Of a stretch of 7,160 nucleotides of DNA, positions 1 to 5,858 are shown piece after piece. Position 1 is the stretch's first letter; every line of letters starts with the position of its first letter. This DNA is from Rikenellaceae bacterium. Its GTDB lineage: Bacteria; Bacteroidota; Bacteroidia; Bacteroidales; Rikenellaceae. The DNA lies in assembly GCA_031286025.1 (NCBI GenBank), contig JAITVB010000056.1:1-7160 (forward strand). Reading direction: 5' to 3'. A program made the position numbers and the translations under genes. The notes under the pieces are model-generated. The model saw only the letters and a list, made by a program, of their open reading frames with translations. It was not told the origin of the DNA and ran no database searches.

Positions 1-788
1 TGATCCTGACACTGCACAACGATCCCCGTCGGGATGTGGGTCAGGCGGATGGCCGAATAGGTCGTGTTGACCGACTGACCGCCGGGGCCCGAGGCACAGA
101 AAGTATCCTTGCGGATGTCCTCCATCTTTAGGTCGATGTCGAATTCGTCGGCTTCGGGCAACACCGCCACCGAAGCGGCCGAAGTGTGGACACGGCCCTG
201 GGTTTCGGTCTGCGGCACACGCTGCACGCGGTGTACCCCCGATTCATATTTCAGCACGCCGTAAGCCCCGTCGGCGGTCACTTTCATTACCACCTCTTTA
301 TAGCCTCCCGAACTGCCTTCGCTCATCGAGTTGATTTCGTAGCGCCAACCCCGTTTGTCGAGGTATTTCACGTACATCCGGAACAGGTCGCCGGCAAAGA
401 TGGCCGCTTCGTCGCCACCCGTGCCGCCACGGATCTCGATGATCGCGTTCTTACTGTCCTGAAGGTCGGCGGGGATGAGAAGCAGTTTTATATTTTCCTC
501 CAGGTCGACCAGAGCGGGTTCGATCTGATCGACCTCCTCCTTGGCCATTTCGCGCATCTCTTCGTCCTTCTCGTTCTGTAGAATATCCTTGGCCTGTTCA
601 AGGTTTCTCGACAAGGTGCGGTAGCGTTCGCTCGCCTCGACGATCGGGCCCAACTCCTTGTACTCCTTATTGAGCGCGACGAATTTCTTCATATCGGCAA
701 TGATGGCCGGGTCGGTCATTTGCTGACCGATCTCCTCGTATTTGACCTTGATGCCGTCGAGGCGCGAAAGGATAGTGTTATCCGACAT
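1..788 (-). CDS. prfA: Peptide chain release factor 1 (RF1), N-terminal 262 codons, runs off the left edge
   Basis: RF1 recognises UAA and UAG in the ribosomal A site and triggers hydrolysis of the finished peptide from the P-site tRNA. Read on the minus strand from the ATG at 788, the protein begins [20 protein letters not shown] and has the charged helical domain 1 (about residues 1-105). The core includes [19 protein letters not shown] (about 118-136) and [20 protein letters not shown] (about 184-203). The P-x-T stop-codon tripeptide (PQT, 192-194) marks RF1 and not RF2, which has SPF. The catalytic GGQ is intact at 236-238; its Gln is the usual PrmC methylation target. The frame is open to base 3, so about 95-100 C-terminal residues of the usual ~360 lie outside. 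The start is the only in-frame ATG in the leader, preceded by an A-rich stretch and no clear Shine-Dalgarno, as is usual in Bacteroidetes. It is transcribed away from all other genes here. Confidence 0.97.
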   Translation of the reverse strand, partial: MSDNTILSRLDGIKVKYEEIGQQMTDPAIIADMKKFVALNKEYKELGPIVEASERYRTLSRNLEQAKDILQNEKDEEMREMAKEEVDQIEPALVDLEENIKLLLIPADLQDSKNAIIEIRGGTGGDEAAIFAGDLFRMYVKYLDKRGWRYEINSMSEGSSGGYKEVVMKVTADGAYGVLKYESGVHRVQRVPQTETQGRVHTSAASVAVLPEADEFDIDLKMEDIRKDTFCASGPGGQSVNTTYSAIRLTHIPTGIVVQCQD

Positions 789-864
789 TTTTCATGTTTT
801 TACGGCAAAAGGCGTACAGTTAAGACGGATCGTAGTAGAATTGATTAATTCGACTGACCGTCAA

Positions 865-894
865 TTTGATACGCTTTACTTTGCTTTACTTTTG
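865..894 (+). promoter_or_regulatory. Bacteroidetes-type promoter reading rightward
   Basis: TTTG at 865-868 is followed, after 18 nt, by TACTTTTG at 887-894, an exact match to the -7 box TAnnTTTG. Known Bacteroidetes sigma-A promoters have TTTG near -33 and TAnnTTTG near -7 with about 19-21 nt between, so the spacing is one base short. Transcription would start near 900 and give a leader of about 170 nt before the ORF at 1070. It is predicted from the consensus only. Confidence 0.5.
873..892. repeat. Perfect tandem duplication of a 10-mer inside the promoter
   Basis: GCTTTACTTT occurs twice back to back (873-882 and 883-892). The second copy supplies the -7 box with the following TG. The first copy followed by the second gives TACTTTGC, an imperfect second box. 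Loss or gain of one unit would change the -33/-7 spacing by 10 nt. Confidence 0.85.
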
Positions 895-1029
895 TTTAGT
901 GTGAAAAGCACGATTTAGACAGAATAACGCAGGCGATCCGTTCCCAAATCATAACCCGAGGCGAAGCGCAACTTTTTTTCGCGACAGACTCTTGGGCAGG
1001 TATTTACGTTGTTTTGCATAGCGTCCGGC

Positions 1030-1069
1030 AACTCAATGACAATTAATTTTCCGCCAAAAACATTGAGTT
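1030..1069. repeat. Inverted repeat abutting the start codon of the Arm-domain ORF
   Basis: AACTCAATG (1030-1038) and CATTGAGTT (1061-1069) are perfect 9-bp inverted copies separated by 22 nt. The right arm ends on the base before the ATG at 1070. As RNA it could form a stem holding the ribosome-binding region in its loop. As DNA it could be a recombinase or regulator site. Confidence 0.75.
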
Positions 1070-1252
1070 ATGCGCAACACCTTCAAAGTGCTTTTCTACG
1101 CCGCCAAAGGTAAGGAAAAAAATGGAATCGTCCCAATTTTGGGACGGGTAACTGTCAACGGGCAGGTCGCCCGGTTCAGTTGTAAGCTGTCGCCCCCCCT
1201 CTCCCTGTGGGACACAAAAGGCAATCGGGCCAAAGGCATACACGTTTTTTGA
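1070..1252 (+). pseudogene. Truncated tyrosine recombinase: N-terminal Arm DNA-binding domain only
   Basis: The 60 residues beginning MRNTFKVLFYAAKGKEKNG, with VPILGRVTVNG and FSCKLSPPLSLWDTKGNRAKG following, resemble the N-terminal Arm DNA-binding domain of Bacteroidetes tyrosine integrases of mobile elements. Those typically start MRSTFKVLFYLKR..., continue G.VP..GRITING and reach LWD.K.NRA.GKS. Such integrases are usually about 400 residues; this ORF stops at TGA 1250-1252, before any core-binding or catalytic (R...H-x-x-R...Y) domain. Neither other forward frame after 1252 continues the family, so the rest is deleted and not merely frameshifted. Alternatively it is an expressed stand-alone Arm domain that could occupy recombinase sites, since its start and codons are intact and it has a promoter match and a structured leader. 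Family assignment is by recognition of motifs, not by alignment. Confidence 0.7.
1129..1146. repeat. 18-bp near-perfect palindrome within the Arm-domain ORF
   Basis: CGTCCCAA and TTGGGACG form 8-bp perfect arms around a central TT. It lies in the codons for the VPILGR segment. It could be a dimeric protein site or coincidence. Confidence 0.6.
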
Positions 1253-1411
1253 CGAAGTCGCTTTCGAAGTTCGGTAAGCGGCCACCGATAAGTGCAGGTT
1301 CTCTTTAAATCGCAACACACACTTGCAAGTGGAATAGCGCTTTCTACACCCATAAAATCCGGGAACGGAGATTTTTGCCATACAGCGCTTACCGATATTC
1401 AAAGTAATCGC

Positions 1412-1420
1412 TATTTTTGC
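1412..1420 (+). promoter_or_regulatory. -7 promoter box for the helix-turn-helix gene
   Basis: TATTTTTGC exactly matches TAnnTTTGC. It lies 37 nt before the chosen ATG at 1457, placing the transcript start near 1426 and giving a leader of about 30 nt. The -33 region (about 1387-1392) has no good TTTG, so the promoter may be weak or need an activator. Its position also supports the start at 1457, since an upstream start at 1292 would lie before the promoter. Confidence 0.45.
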
Positions 1421-1456
1421 AAATTTGCACCATGGTATTTAATCAGGTTCACGAAC

Positions 1457-2413
1457 ATGGGACAGTTGTATGATAATTTTTTGGCTGTGTTGGAAGAGCG
1501 CTATCCGCATAAGCCCGATTTGGTGAGCGCACTGATGAATGTCCTCCATCTGGAAAGGGAGAGCGCTTACCGTCGGCTGCGCAAGGATGTTTATTTTTCT
1601 TCCGAAGAGATGATACAGATCGCCGGGGCCTGGAACATCTCGCTCGACAACATCGCCTATGCTAACCAGAGCAAGATCAGGCCGTTTCGTTTCAAAATGG
1701 TGGAATATCTCGATCCGCAGGAGGAGGATTACGTGATCCTGGAACAGCACAACCGCGATTTGGAGATAGTGGCCCGCGATCCGGACGGAATGGCGATCGA
1801 AGTGGTAAACGCTCTGCCCCGCGGACTATACGTTCGGAGCGAGCCTTTAACGCGGTTCTTTACCATGAAGTGGCGCTACAAGAATTCTCCCGAAGAGGCC
1901 ATCCCTTTTTACGAGGCACACATTCCGGAGCGTATGCGTAAACTGGACCTGGAATACGTACAGTGTTTGCACAAGATACCTGAAATGCACTCCATCCACG
2001 ACAGCCGCATGATCGAAAACCTGGTCGGTGAGATCGTGTATTTCCGGTCTATCGGAATGCTTACTGACGACGAGACGACGTTGCTGCGCGACGAACTGCT
2101 GATGCTGGCGGACTATCTGGAAAATGTGACGCTGACCGGCGCATTTCCCGTCACCGGCAACAGGATGTTCTTTTATCTGTCGCATACCTGTGTCGAGGCC
2201 GAATACTTGCTTTACAGGTCGAAAGATTTCAATCTTGGCCTGGTAAAGATTCTCGAACGTCAATACATCGGCTCGTTGGACGGGGAGGTGCTCGATAAGT
2301 TCATGAAAATGTCGCAGGCGACTCGGTACATGTCGGTACTGATGTCGGGTAGCAACGCATTACAGCAGGCCGAGTTCTTTACCCGTCAACGTGAAATCAT
2401 CATGACATTGTAG
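1457..2413 (+). CDS. Helix-turn-helix protein of unassigned family, candidate regulator of the fimbrial operon
   Basis: This 318-residue soluble protein has no signal peptide or membrane segment. Residues 21-66 look like a helix-turn-helix of XRE/BetR type: DLVSALMNVLHL, then the likely recognition helix ERESAYRRLRKD (33-44), then FSSEEMIQIAGAWNISLDNI. After about residue 75 comes a segment starting RPFRFKMVEYL, a mixed region, and a largely helical C-terminal half that includes IENLVGEIVYFRSIGML and LLRDELLMLADYLENV. I recognise no named domain there; it may sense a ligand or mediate oligomerisation. The frame is open from an ATG at 1292, but I chose 1457: the upstream 55 residues are not protein-like and contain the promoter box, and the regulator fold begins right after MGQLYDNF. 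It sits alone between a promoter and a strong hairpin, upstream of the pilus operon in the same orientation. Control of that operon is inferred from position only. Confidence 0.8.
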   Translation: MGQLYDNFLAVLEERYPHKPDLVSALMNVLHLERESAYRRLRKDVYFSSEEMIQIAGAWNISLDNIAYANQSKIRPFRFKMVEYLDPQEEDYVILEQHNRDLEIVARDPDGMAIEVVNALPRGLYVRSEPLTRFFTMKWRYKNSPEEAIPFYEAHIPERMRKLDLEYVQCLHKIPEMHSIHDSRMIENLVGEIVYFRSIGMLTDDETTLLRDELLMLADYLENVTLTGAFPVTGNRMFFYLSHTCVEAEYLLYRSKDFNLGLVKILERQYIGSLDGEVLDKFMKMSQATRYMSVLMSGSNALQQAEFFTRQREIIMTL

Positions 2414-2436
2414 GATCATCGGGCAAAGGAACGATG

Positions 2437-2476
2437 GAACGCGAAGAGGCAGCCGTCCGGCTGCCTCTTCGCGTTC
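2437..2476 (+). terminator. Long perfect hairpin after the helix-turn-helix gene, probable terminator
   Basis: Arms of 18 nt (2437-2454 and 2459-2476), beginning GAACGCGAAGAGG and ending CCTCTTCGCGTTC, pair without mismatch around a GTCC loop, 23 nt after the stop codon. There is no T-tract, only GTTG, so classical intrinsic termination is not assured. The near-perfect symmetry could stop transcription in both directions or protect the 3' end. Confidence 0.75.
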
Positions 2477-2624
2477 GTTGCCGTGACCTTTTCAGAGCCG
2501 TCATCCGCCGGATCTTCGCGGTTTCCGCATTTTGTGCCACAACGAGCCGCCCCGCCGCCCTGTTTTTGTCCGATATGCCGCCGCCGGTATCAGCTTATGG
2601 CTGGCTTCACGCCCCGCAAGGGGA

Positions 2625-2633
2625 TACTTTTGC
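2625..2633 (+). promoter_or_regulatory. Upstream copy of the TACTTTTGC -7 box
   Basis: This is an exact TAnnTTTGC match, identical to the box at 2802-2810. It lacks a clear TTTG at the -33 distance. If active it would start a transcript near 2640, giving a long leader of about 285 nt for the pilin or a separate small RNA. Confidence 0.35.
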
Positions 2634-2737
2634 AGCGACAAATATAACCGGTAGAAGACAAAGACGCACCGGTACGACAATGCCATCGAGTCAACCCAAT
2701 AAACACGTTTTCTTTAACCACGGCAAGGCGGTTTTTC

Positions 2738-2765
2738 GATTTTCGGAAAGTGCTTTTCGAAAATC
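2738..2765. repeat. 12-bp stem-loop just upstream of the operon promoter
   Basis: GATTTTCGGAAA (2738-2749) pairs with TTTTCGAAAATC (2754-2765) around GTGC, with one G-T pair. The outer 8 bp are perfect. It ends 8 nt before the first candidate -33 element (2774), so it could be an operator or the end of a short upstream transcript. Confidence 0.55.
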
Positions 2766-2777
2766 AGATAGACTTTG

Positions 2778-2810
2778 TTTCACTCGCACTGTCGCCGGGT
2801 CTACTTTTGC
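2778..2810 (+). promoter_or_regulatory. Probable promoter of the fimbrial operon
   Basis: TACTTTTGC at 2802-2810 matches TAnnTTTGC exactly. TTTC at 2778-2781 stands 20 nt upstream as a one-mismatch -33 element; a perfect TTTG at 2774-2777 is 24 nt away, which is too far. Transcription would begin near 2817, leaving an approximately 105-nt, A/T-rich leader before the pilin ATG. Confidence 0.5.
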
Positions 2811-2923
2811 GACGGTTAAGACGGACAAAGACACGTCGCCGCGATAACGCTCCCCCCTGAAAACAACTGGAGTAAACCGTAATAAACACTTCTATTTTTT
2901 TTAACTTTTAAAATTTTTACAAC

Positions 2924-4564
2924 ATGAAACAAATTTTGTTAACGAGCGCTGCTTTGGTAGCGATGATCTTCGCCTCCTGCTCGAAAGAGAACGGCGGCGA
3001 AGCACCGAATCCGGGGAGCACCGGCATGGCCTACCTGTCGATCCGGGTGGATGCCCGCTCGCAGACCCGCGCGAGTTCGGAGAACGACGGCCTTCCGGCG
3101 GAAAGCACTCTCAAAAAGCTCTACCTGATCACGTTCACCGAGGCGGGCAACGTGGTGGCCGTTCCCGGCAGCACCCTCTATTACAATGAGATCGACGCGA
3201 CCGATCCGGGTGTTGGCTACACGGACAAAAAGCCGAAAGCGGTAAAGATTTCCGACGCTTCGAAGAACCTGGTGGTGATCGCCAATCCGGGCGACGAACT
3301 GTTGAAGGCGATTACCGGCCTGACCTCCTCCAGTACGTTCGGCACCTTCAATGCGGCGATCGCGAAGACTACCACGGCCGACATCGTGAGCACCAAAGGT
3401 TTCGCCATGATCACCTCGCGCAGCGACGCGGGCATGAACACCGGCGCCAAGATCCTCGAACCCTACGTGGCGATCAACGGCAAGATCAAGATCGTGACCG
3501 GCACCGGCACGGGTACGGAGCAGAGTGCCCGGGCTGCCGCCGAAGCCGACCGTCTGGATGTAAGTCTCGAACGCCTCGCCGCCAAATTGGTCGTCACGGC
3601 AAACCCCACCAAGATCACCGCGCCGGACAACGCCGCCGTCGCGCTGACCGAATGGACGGTGGACGCCGTGAACACGACCTACTATCCCTTCGCGGAAAAG
3701 ACGCTGATCGACGTGGCTCACACCAGTAATCTGAACGGTTACGCCAAGAACTTCTACACGAAAGACCCGAACTTCTACAAAGATCCCGTTCTGGGATACG
3801 CCAAAGGTCTTGAGTACACCAAGATCGACCCCGACACTTACGCACCGGTTCTTCCCTTTACCTACACGTGGAAGACCCCGGGAGACGCCTCCGATCCCGC
3901 CCGAATCGCCTACGTGATCGAGAACACGATGGCCGCCACCGATCAGGTGTACGGCAGCGCCACCCGCATCATCATGAAGGCGACCTACTATCCCGAATTC
4001 GATGTTGCCGCCGGCTACGTCGCCGGTAACGACTGGTTCTCGTGGGCGGGTACTTACTATCCATCGCTGAAAGCCCTTCAGGATGTGTACGCCGACGCGG
4101 AGAGCGCCACCTCGGCGCTGAAGGCGGCCTGCGAAAGTTTCCTGACAAAGGTTAAAGGCATTGCAGCCGCCGGCGTTCCCGCCAACGCGACTTTCGACGA
4201 ACTGACGCAGACTCAGTTGGACAAGATCGCCAACGGCGGCCAGGTGGTGAAAGACGGCAACAATCCGGTGATCCGTTGGTATCAGAAAGGACAGTGCTAC
4301 TACTCCTACGAGGTTCGCCACGACAACGAAACTGAGGTCAGCATGGCCTTCGCCAAGTACGGCGTGGTGCGTAACAACTGGTACGACCTGACGCTGAATT
4401 CGGTCAAGGGCCCCGGCACGCCGTGGTATCCCCAGAGCACCGATCCCGGCGATGGCGATCCCGACCCGAGGGACGATATCGACAAGCAGGCGGGCTATCT
4501 TGGCGTTTCGGTCAAGATCAACCCGTGGATCATCTGGACGACCGGCATGAACGACATCGATTAA
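2924..4564 (+). CDS. Major fimbrial subunit, type V pilin lipoprotein of the FimA/Mfa1 family
   Basis: This 546-residue protein would form the pilus shaft; P. gingivalis Mfa1 has about 563 residues. It has a lipoprotein signal (residues 1-18, FAS before Cys19; Phe at -3 is slightly unusual). Next comes the N-terminal strand MAYLSIRV and the site QTR49|ASS. In this family an arginine-specific protease cuts there, freeing the groove for strand exchange. The two-layer pilin core follows, with LKKLYLITFTEAGNVV (64-79) and LERLAAKLVVTANP (215-228). The C-terminal domain shows the family signature GVVRNNWYDLTLNSVKGPG (480-498). An acidic linker rich in Asp, Gly and Pro (507-520) precedes the last strand, YLGVSVKINPWIIWTTGM (525-542). 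Mature cysteines are C403 and C458. The ATG follows an A/T-rich leader. It is first in the operon and 211 nt before the anchor gene. No gene symbol is given because FimA versus Mfa1 orthology cannot be decided by eye. Confidence 0.9.
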   Translation: MKQILLTSAALVAMIFASCSKENGGEAPNPGSTGMAYLSIRVDARSQTRASSENDGLPAESTLKKLYLITFTEAGNVVAVPGSTLYYNEIDATDPGVGYTDKKPKAVKISDASKNLVVIANPGDELLKAITGLTSSSTFGTFNAAIAKTTTADIVSTKGFAMITSRSDAGMNTGAKILEPYVAINGKIKIVTGTGTGTEQSARAAAEADRLDVSLERLAAKLVVTANPTKITAPDNAAVALTEWTVDAVNTTYYPFAEKTLIDVAHTSNLNGYAKNFYTKDPNFYKDPVLGYAKGLEYTKIDPDTYAPVLPFTYTWKTPGDASDPARIAYVIENTMAATDQVYGSATRIIMKATYYPEFDVAAGYVAGNDWFSWAGTYYPSLKALQDVYADAESATSALKAACESFLTKVKGIAAAGVPANATFDELTQTQLDKIANGGQVVKDGNNPVIRWYQKGQCYYSYEVRHDNETEVSMAFAKYGVVRNNWYDLTLNSVKGPGTPWYPQSTDPGDGDPDPRDDIDKQAGYLGVSVKINPWIIWTTGMNDID

Positions 4565-4570
4565 TTCTCA

Positions 4571-4592
4571 GGGGCGGGTGATTGCCCGCCCC
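4571..4592 (+). terminator. Intercistronic GC-rich hairpin after the pilin gene, probable attenuator
   Basis: GGGGCGGG (4571-4578) and CCCGCCCC (4585-4592) form 8 perfect G-C pairs around TGATTG, 6 nt after the pilin stop. No T-run follows. It may act as a partial terminator or a 3'-end stabiliser, keeping pilin mRNA more abundant than the anchor and tip message. Confidence 0.6.
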
Positions 4593-4602
4593 CTTGAACA
4601 CA

Positions 4603-4632
4603 GCCCCGTGGCGCCTGACCGCTCCGCGGGGC
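4603..4632 (+). repeat. Second intercistronic hairpin between pilin and anchor genes
   Basis: GCCCCGTGG (4603-4611) pairs with CCGCGGGGC (4624-4632), with one G-U pair, around a 12-nt loop. It lies 10 nt downstream of the first hairpin. Together they could strengthen attenuation or processing. Confidence 0.5.
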
Positions 4633-4775
4633 ACAAAGACCGGATTGCTTCAACCCTCGCGGGTTTCGCAAAGAAAAAGGCACCCGACCGCCACTGCGAG
4701 GTACGAAACAGTCCGGAAACAAAGACAACGGCGCAGACGACGCGCGGTGAAGAGACATTAAACACATTGAAGATT

Positions 4776-5822
4776 ATGTTGGCAAAACTTAAGATCATAT
4801 TCGCGACGCTCCCGTTCCTGCTGCTTGCCTCGTGCGAAAGCATCAAGGACGATTACGCGGATTGCGGGGTGTGGTTGGAATTCGTCTTCGACCACAACAT
4901 GGAGTACGCGGATTCGTTCGACCCGCAGGTGGATACGGTCGACGTGTATATCTTCGATGCGGCAGGGAAATTCGTGCAGGCCCGTCGCGCCGCCATCGGC
5001 GAATTGCAGGGCCGTAAGCGGATGTTCCTGAACGGCCTGTCCTTCGGGGAGTACCGGGTACTGACCGTCGGCAACCTGACCGAACATTTCCGGTTCGCGG
5101 ATCGCGGCGGCAATCCCTTCGTTCCGGGCGAGACCACCATCGATCAGGCCGTGTCGGCCCTGAAGCACAGCGGCGCGGTTTCGCACGAGTTTCCGCACTT
5201 CTACTTCGGCCCCGCGGTGGAGGTGGCCTACAACGCCGACCTGAGCGTCTACCGCGTGCCGCTGATCCGGCAGACGAACCGGTTCAGCGTCGTGCTCCAG
5301 ACGCAGCTCACGGACGTGCCGCAGGGCACGGTACAGGGCCCGTTCACGCCGAGGCACACCGTCGAGATCGTCGCCCCGGAAGCGGGCGCCTACGACTGGC
5401 TGAACAACCCGACCGACCCGCGCGGGTTGGTTTACAGGCCTTGGTCGCTGCTGTCGAGGCTCGACTTCACGGAAAAGGGAGTGCTGTTAGAGACCGCCGC
5501 GAAGATCAACACCATGCGCCTGTTGGAAAACGAGTGGAACGGCTACCGGATCATCGTGCGCGACATCGCCGGCGGCAACGAACTTTACAGCAACGACCTG
5601 CTGTCGCTGTTGGCGGCCTCCAAGCCGAACAAGCGGCCGGACGGCACGGAGTTACCGAGATCCGAATACTTCGACCGCGAGGGCGACTGGCTCATCGTAA
5701 TCGTTTATAAAAACGGAGGGAACTCCCAGTACCCCGATCCCGTCGACCCGGACGGAGCTTTCGTCGCCCTGAGGATCATGATCAACGGATGGATCGTGTG
5801 GCAGACCGGCATGGACGTGTAA
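4776..5822 (+). CDS. Fimbrial anchor/minor subunit lipoprotein, Mfa2/FimB family
   Basis: This 348-residue outer-membrane lipoprotein resembles Mfa2/FimB proteins, which anchor type V fimbriae and limit their length. The signal peptide ends in a textbook lipobox LASC (Cys20). The family hallmark follows: DCGVWLEFVFDHNMEYADSF (29-48), then VDTVDVYIFDAAGKFV (52-67), a beta-rich start typical of Mfa2-like proteins. Later come LNGLSFGEYRVLTVGNL, with the GxYxxLxxGN-type motif, and VYRVPLIRQTNRFSVVLQT. There is no obvious arginine cleavage site after a short N-terminal strand, as expected for an anchor that stays lipid-attached. It ends RIMINGWIVWQTGMDV, nearly matching the pilin C-terminus. The frame is open from 4578, but 4776 is the only ATG giving a signal peptide; the upstream 66 codons cross two hairpins. 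The next gene starts 133 nt downstream. Confidence 0.88.
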   Translation: MLAKLKIIFATLPFLLLASCESIKDDYADCGVWLEFVFDHNMEYADSFDPQVDTVDVYIFDAAGKFVQARRAAIGELQGRKRMFLNGLSFGEYRVLTVGNLTEHFRFADRGGNPFVPGETTIDQAVSALKHSGAVSHEFPHFYFGPAVEVAYNADLSVYRVPLIRQTNRFSVVLQTQLTDVPQGTVQGPFTPRHTVEIVAPEAGAYDWLNNPTDPRGLVYRPWSLLSRLDFTEKGVLLETAAKINTMRLLENEWNGYRIIVRDIAGGNELYSNDLLSLLAASKPNKRPDGTELPRSEYFDREGDWLIVIVYKNGGNSQYPDPVDPDGAFVALRIMINGWIVWQTGMDV

Positions 5823-5858
5823 GGAGAGAGATGCGGAGCTTTCCTTCAACCTCGCGAA

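Larger units (their letters stand above)
789..1069. other. Divergent intergenic region between prfA and the integrase remnant
   Basis: This region is 281 nt long and has no convincing ORF on either strand. It holds a plus-strand promoter match (865-894) overlapping a 10-bp tandem repeat, and an inverted repeat at its right end (1030-1069). I saw no TAnnTTTG match on the minus strand to serve as the prfA promoter. It is more A/T-rich than the flanking genes. Confidence 0.6.
2477..2923. other. 447-nt non-coding region upstream of the fimbrial operon
   Basis: I found no credible gene here. A 137-codon open frame starting at 2434 begins inside the terminator hairpin, is rich in Arg/Ala/Ser/Thr and resembles nothing. 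The region contains two copies of TACTTTTGC (2625-2633 and 2802-2810), a 12-bp stem-loop (2738-2765) and a very A/T-rich final 45 nt before the pilin ATG. Its length suggests regulation of the operon, or an unrecognised small RNA. Confidence 0.6.

Noticed and set aside
186..581. 131-codon plus-strand frame inside prfA
   Set aside because: It is the complement of conserved RF1 sequence, including the P-x-T region, and resembles no protein.
961..982. GCGAA...TTCGC hairpin with a T-run, possible terminator
   Set aside because: The stem is only 5 bp, the T-run lies inside the loop instead of after the stem, and no gene ends upstream on the plus strand.
1193..1199. Run of seven C as a possible slippage/frameshift cause in the integrase remnant
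   Set aside because: The Arm-domain match (LWDTKGNRAKG) continues in the same frame past the run, so no frameshift occurred there.
1043..1402. 119-codon minus-strand frame across the integrase remnant
   Set aside because: It is antisense to the recognisable Arm-domain codons, ends with no family match and has no leader or promoter that I can see.
1292..1456. 55-codon upstream extension of the helix-turn-helix gene
   Set aside because: It precedes and contains the TATTTTTGC promoter box and its residues look non-coding; the regulator fold starts at the ATG at 1457.
2612..2623. CCCC-GCAA-GGGG mini-hairpin with a GNRA-type loop
   Set aside because: Only four base pairs; such structures are frequent in GC-rich DNA.
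2434..2847. 137-codon plus-strand frame upstream of the pilin
   Set aside because: It starts inside the terminator hairpin, spans promoter boxes and has a low-complexity Arg/Ser/Thr-rich translation.
2939..4321. 460-codon open frame on the minus strand under the pilin gene
   Set aside because: Its translation is rich in Gly, Val, Arg and His with no recognisable domain, and it mirrors the GC-rich codons of the well-supported pilin gene.
4578..4775. 66-codon upstream extension of the anchor gene
   Set aside because: It begins within one hairpin and crosses another, and would bury the lipoprotein signal that starts at 4776.
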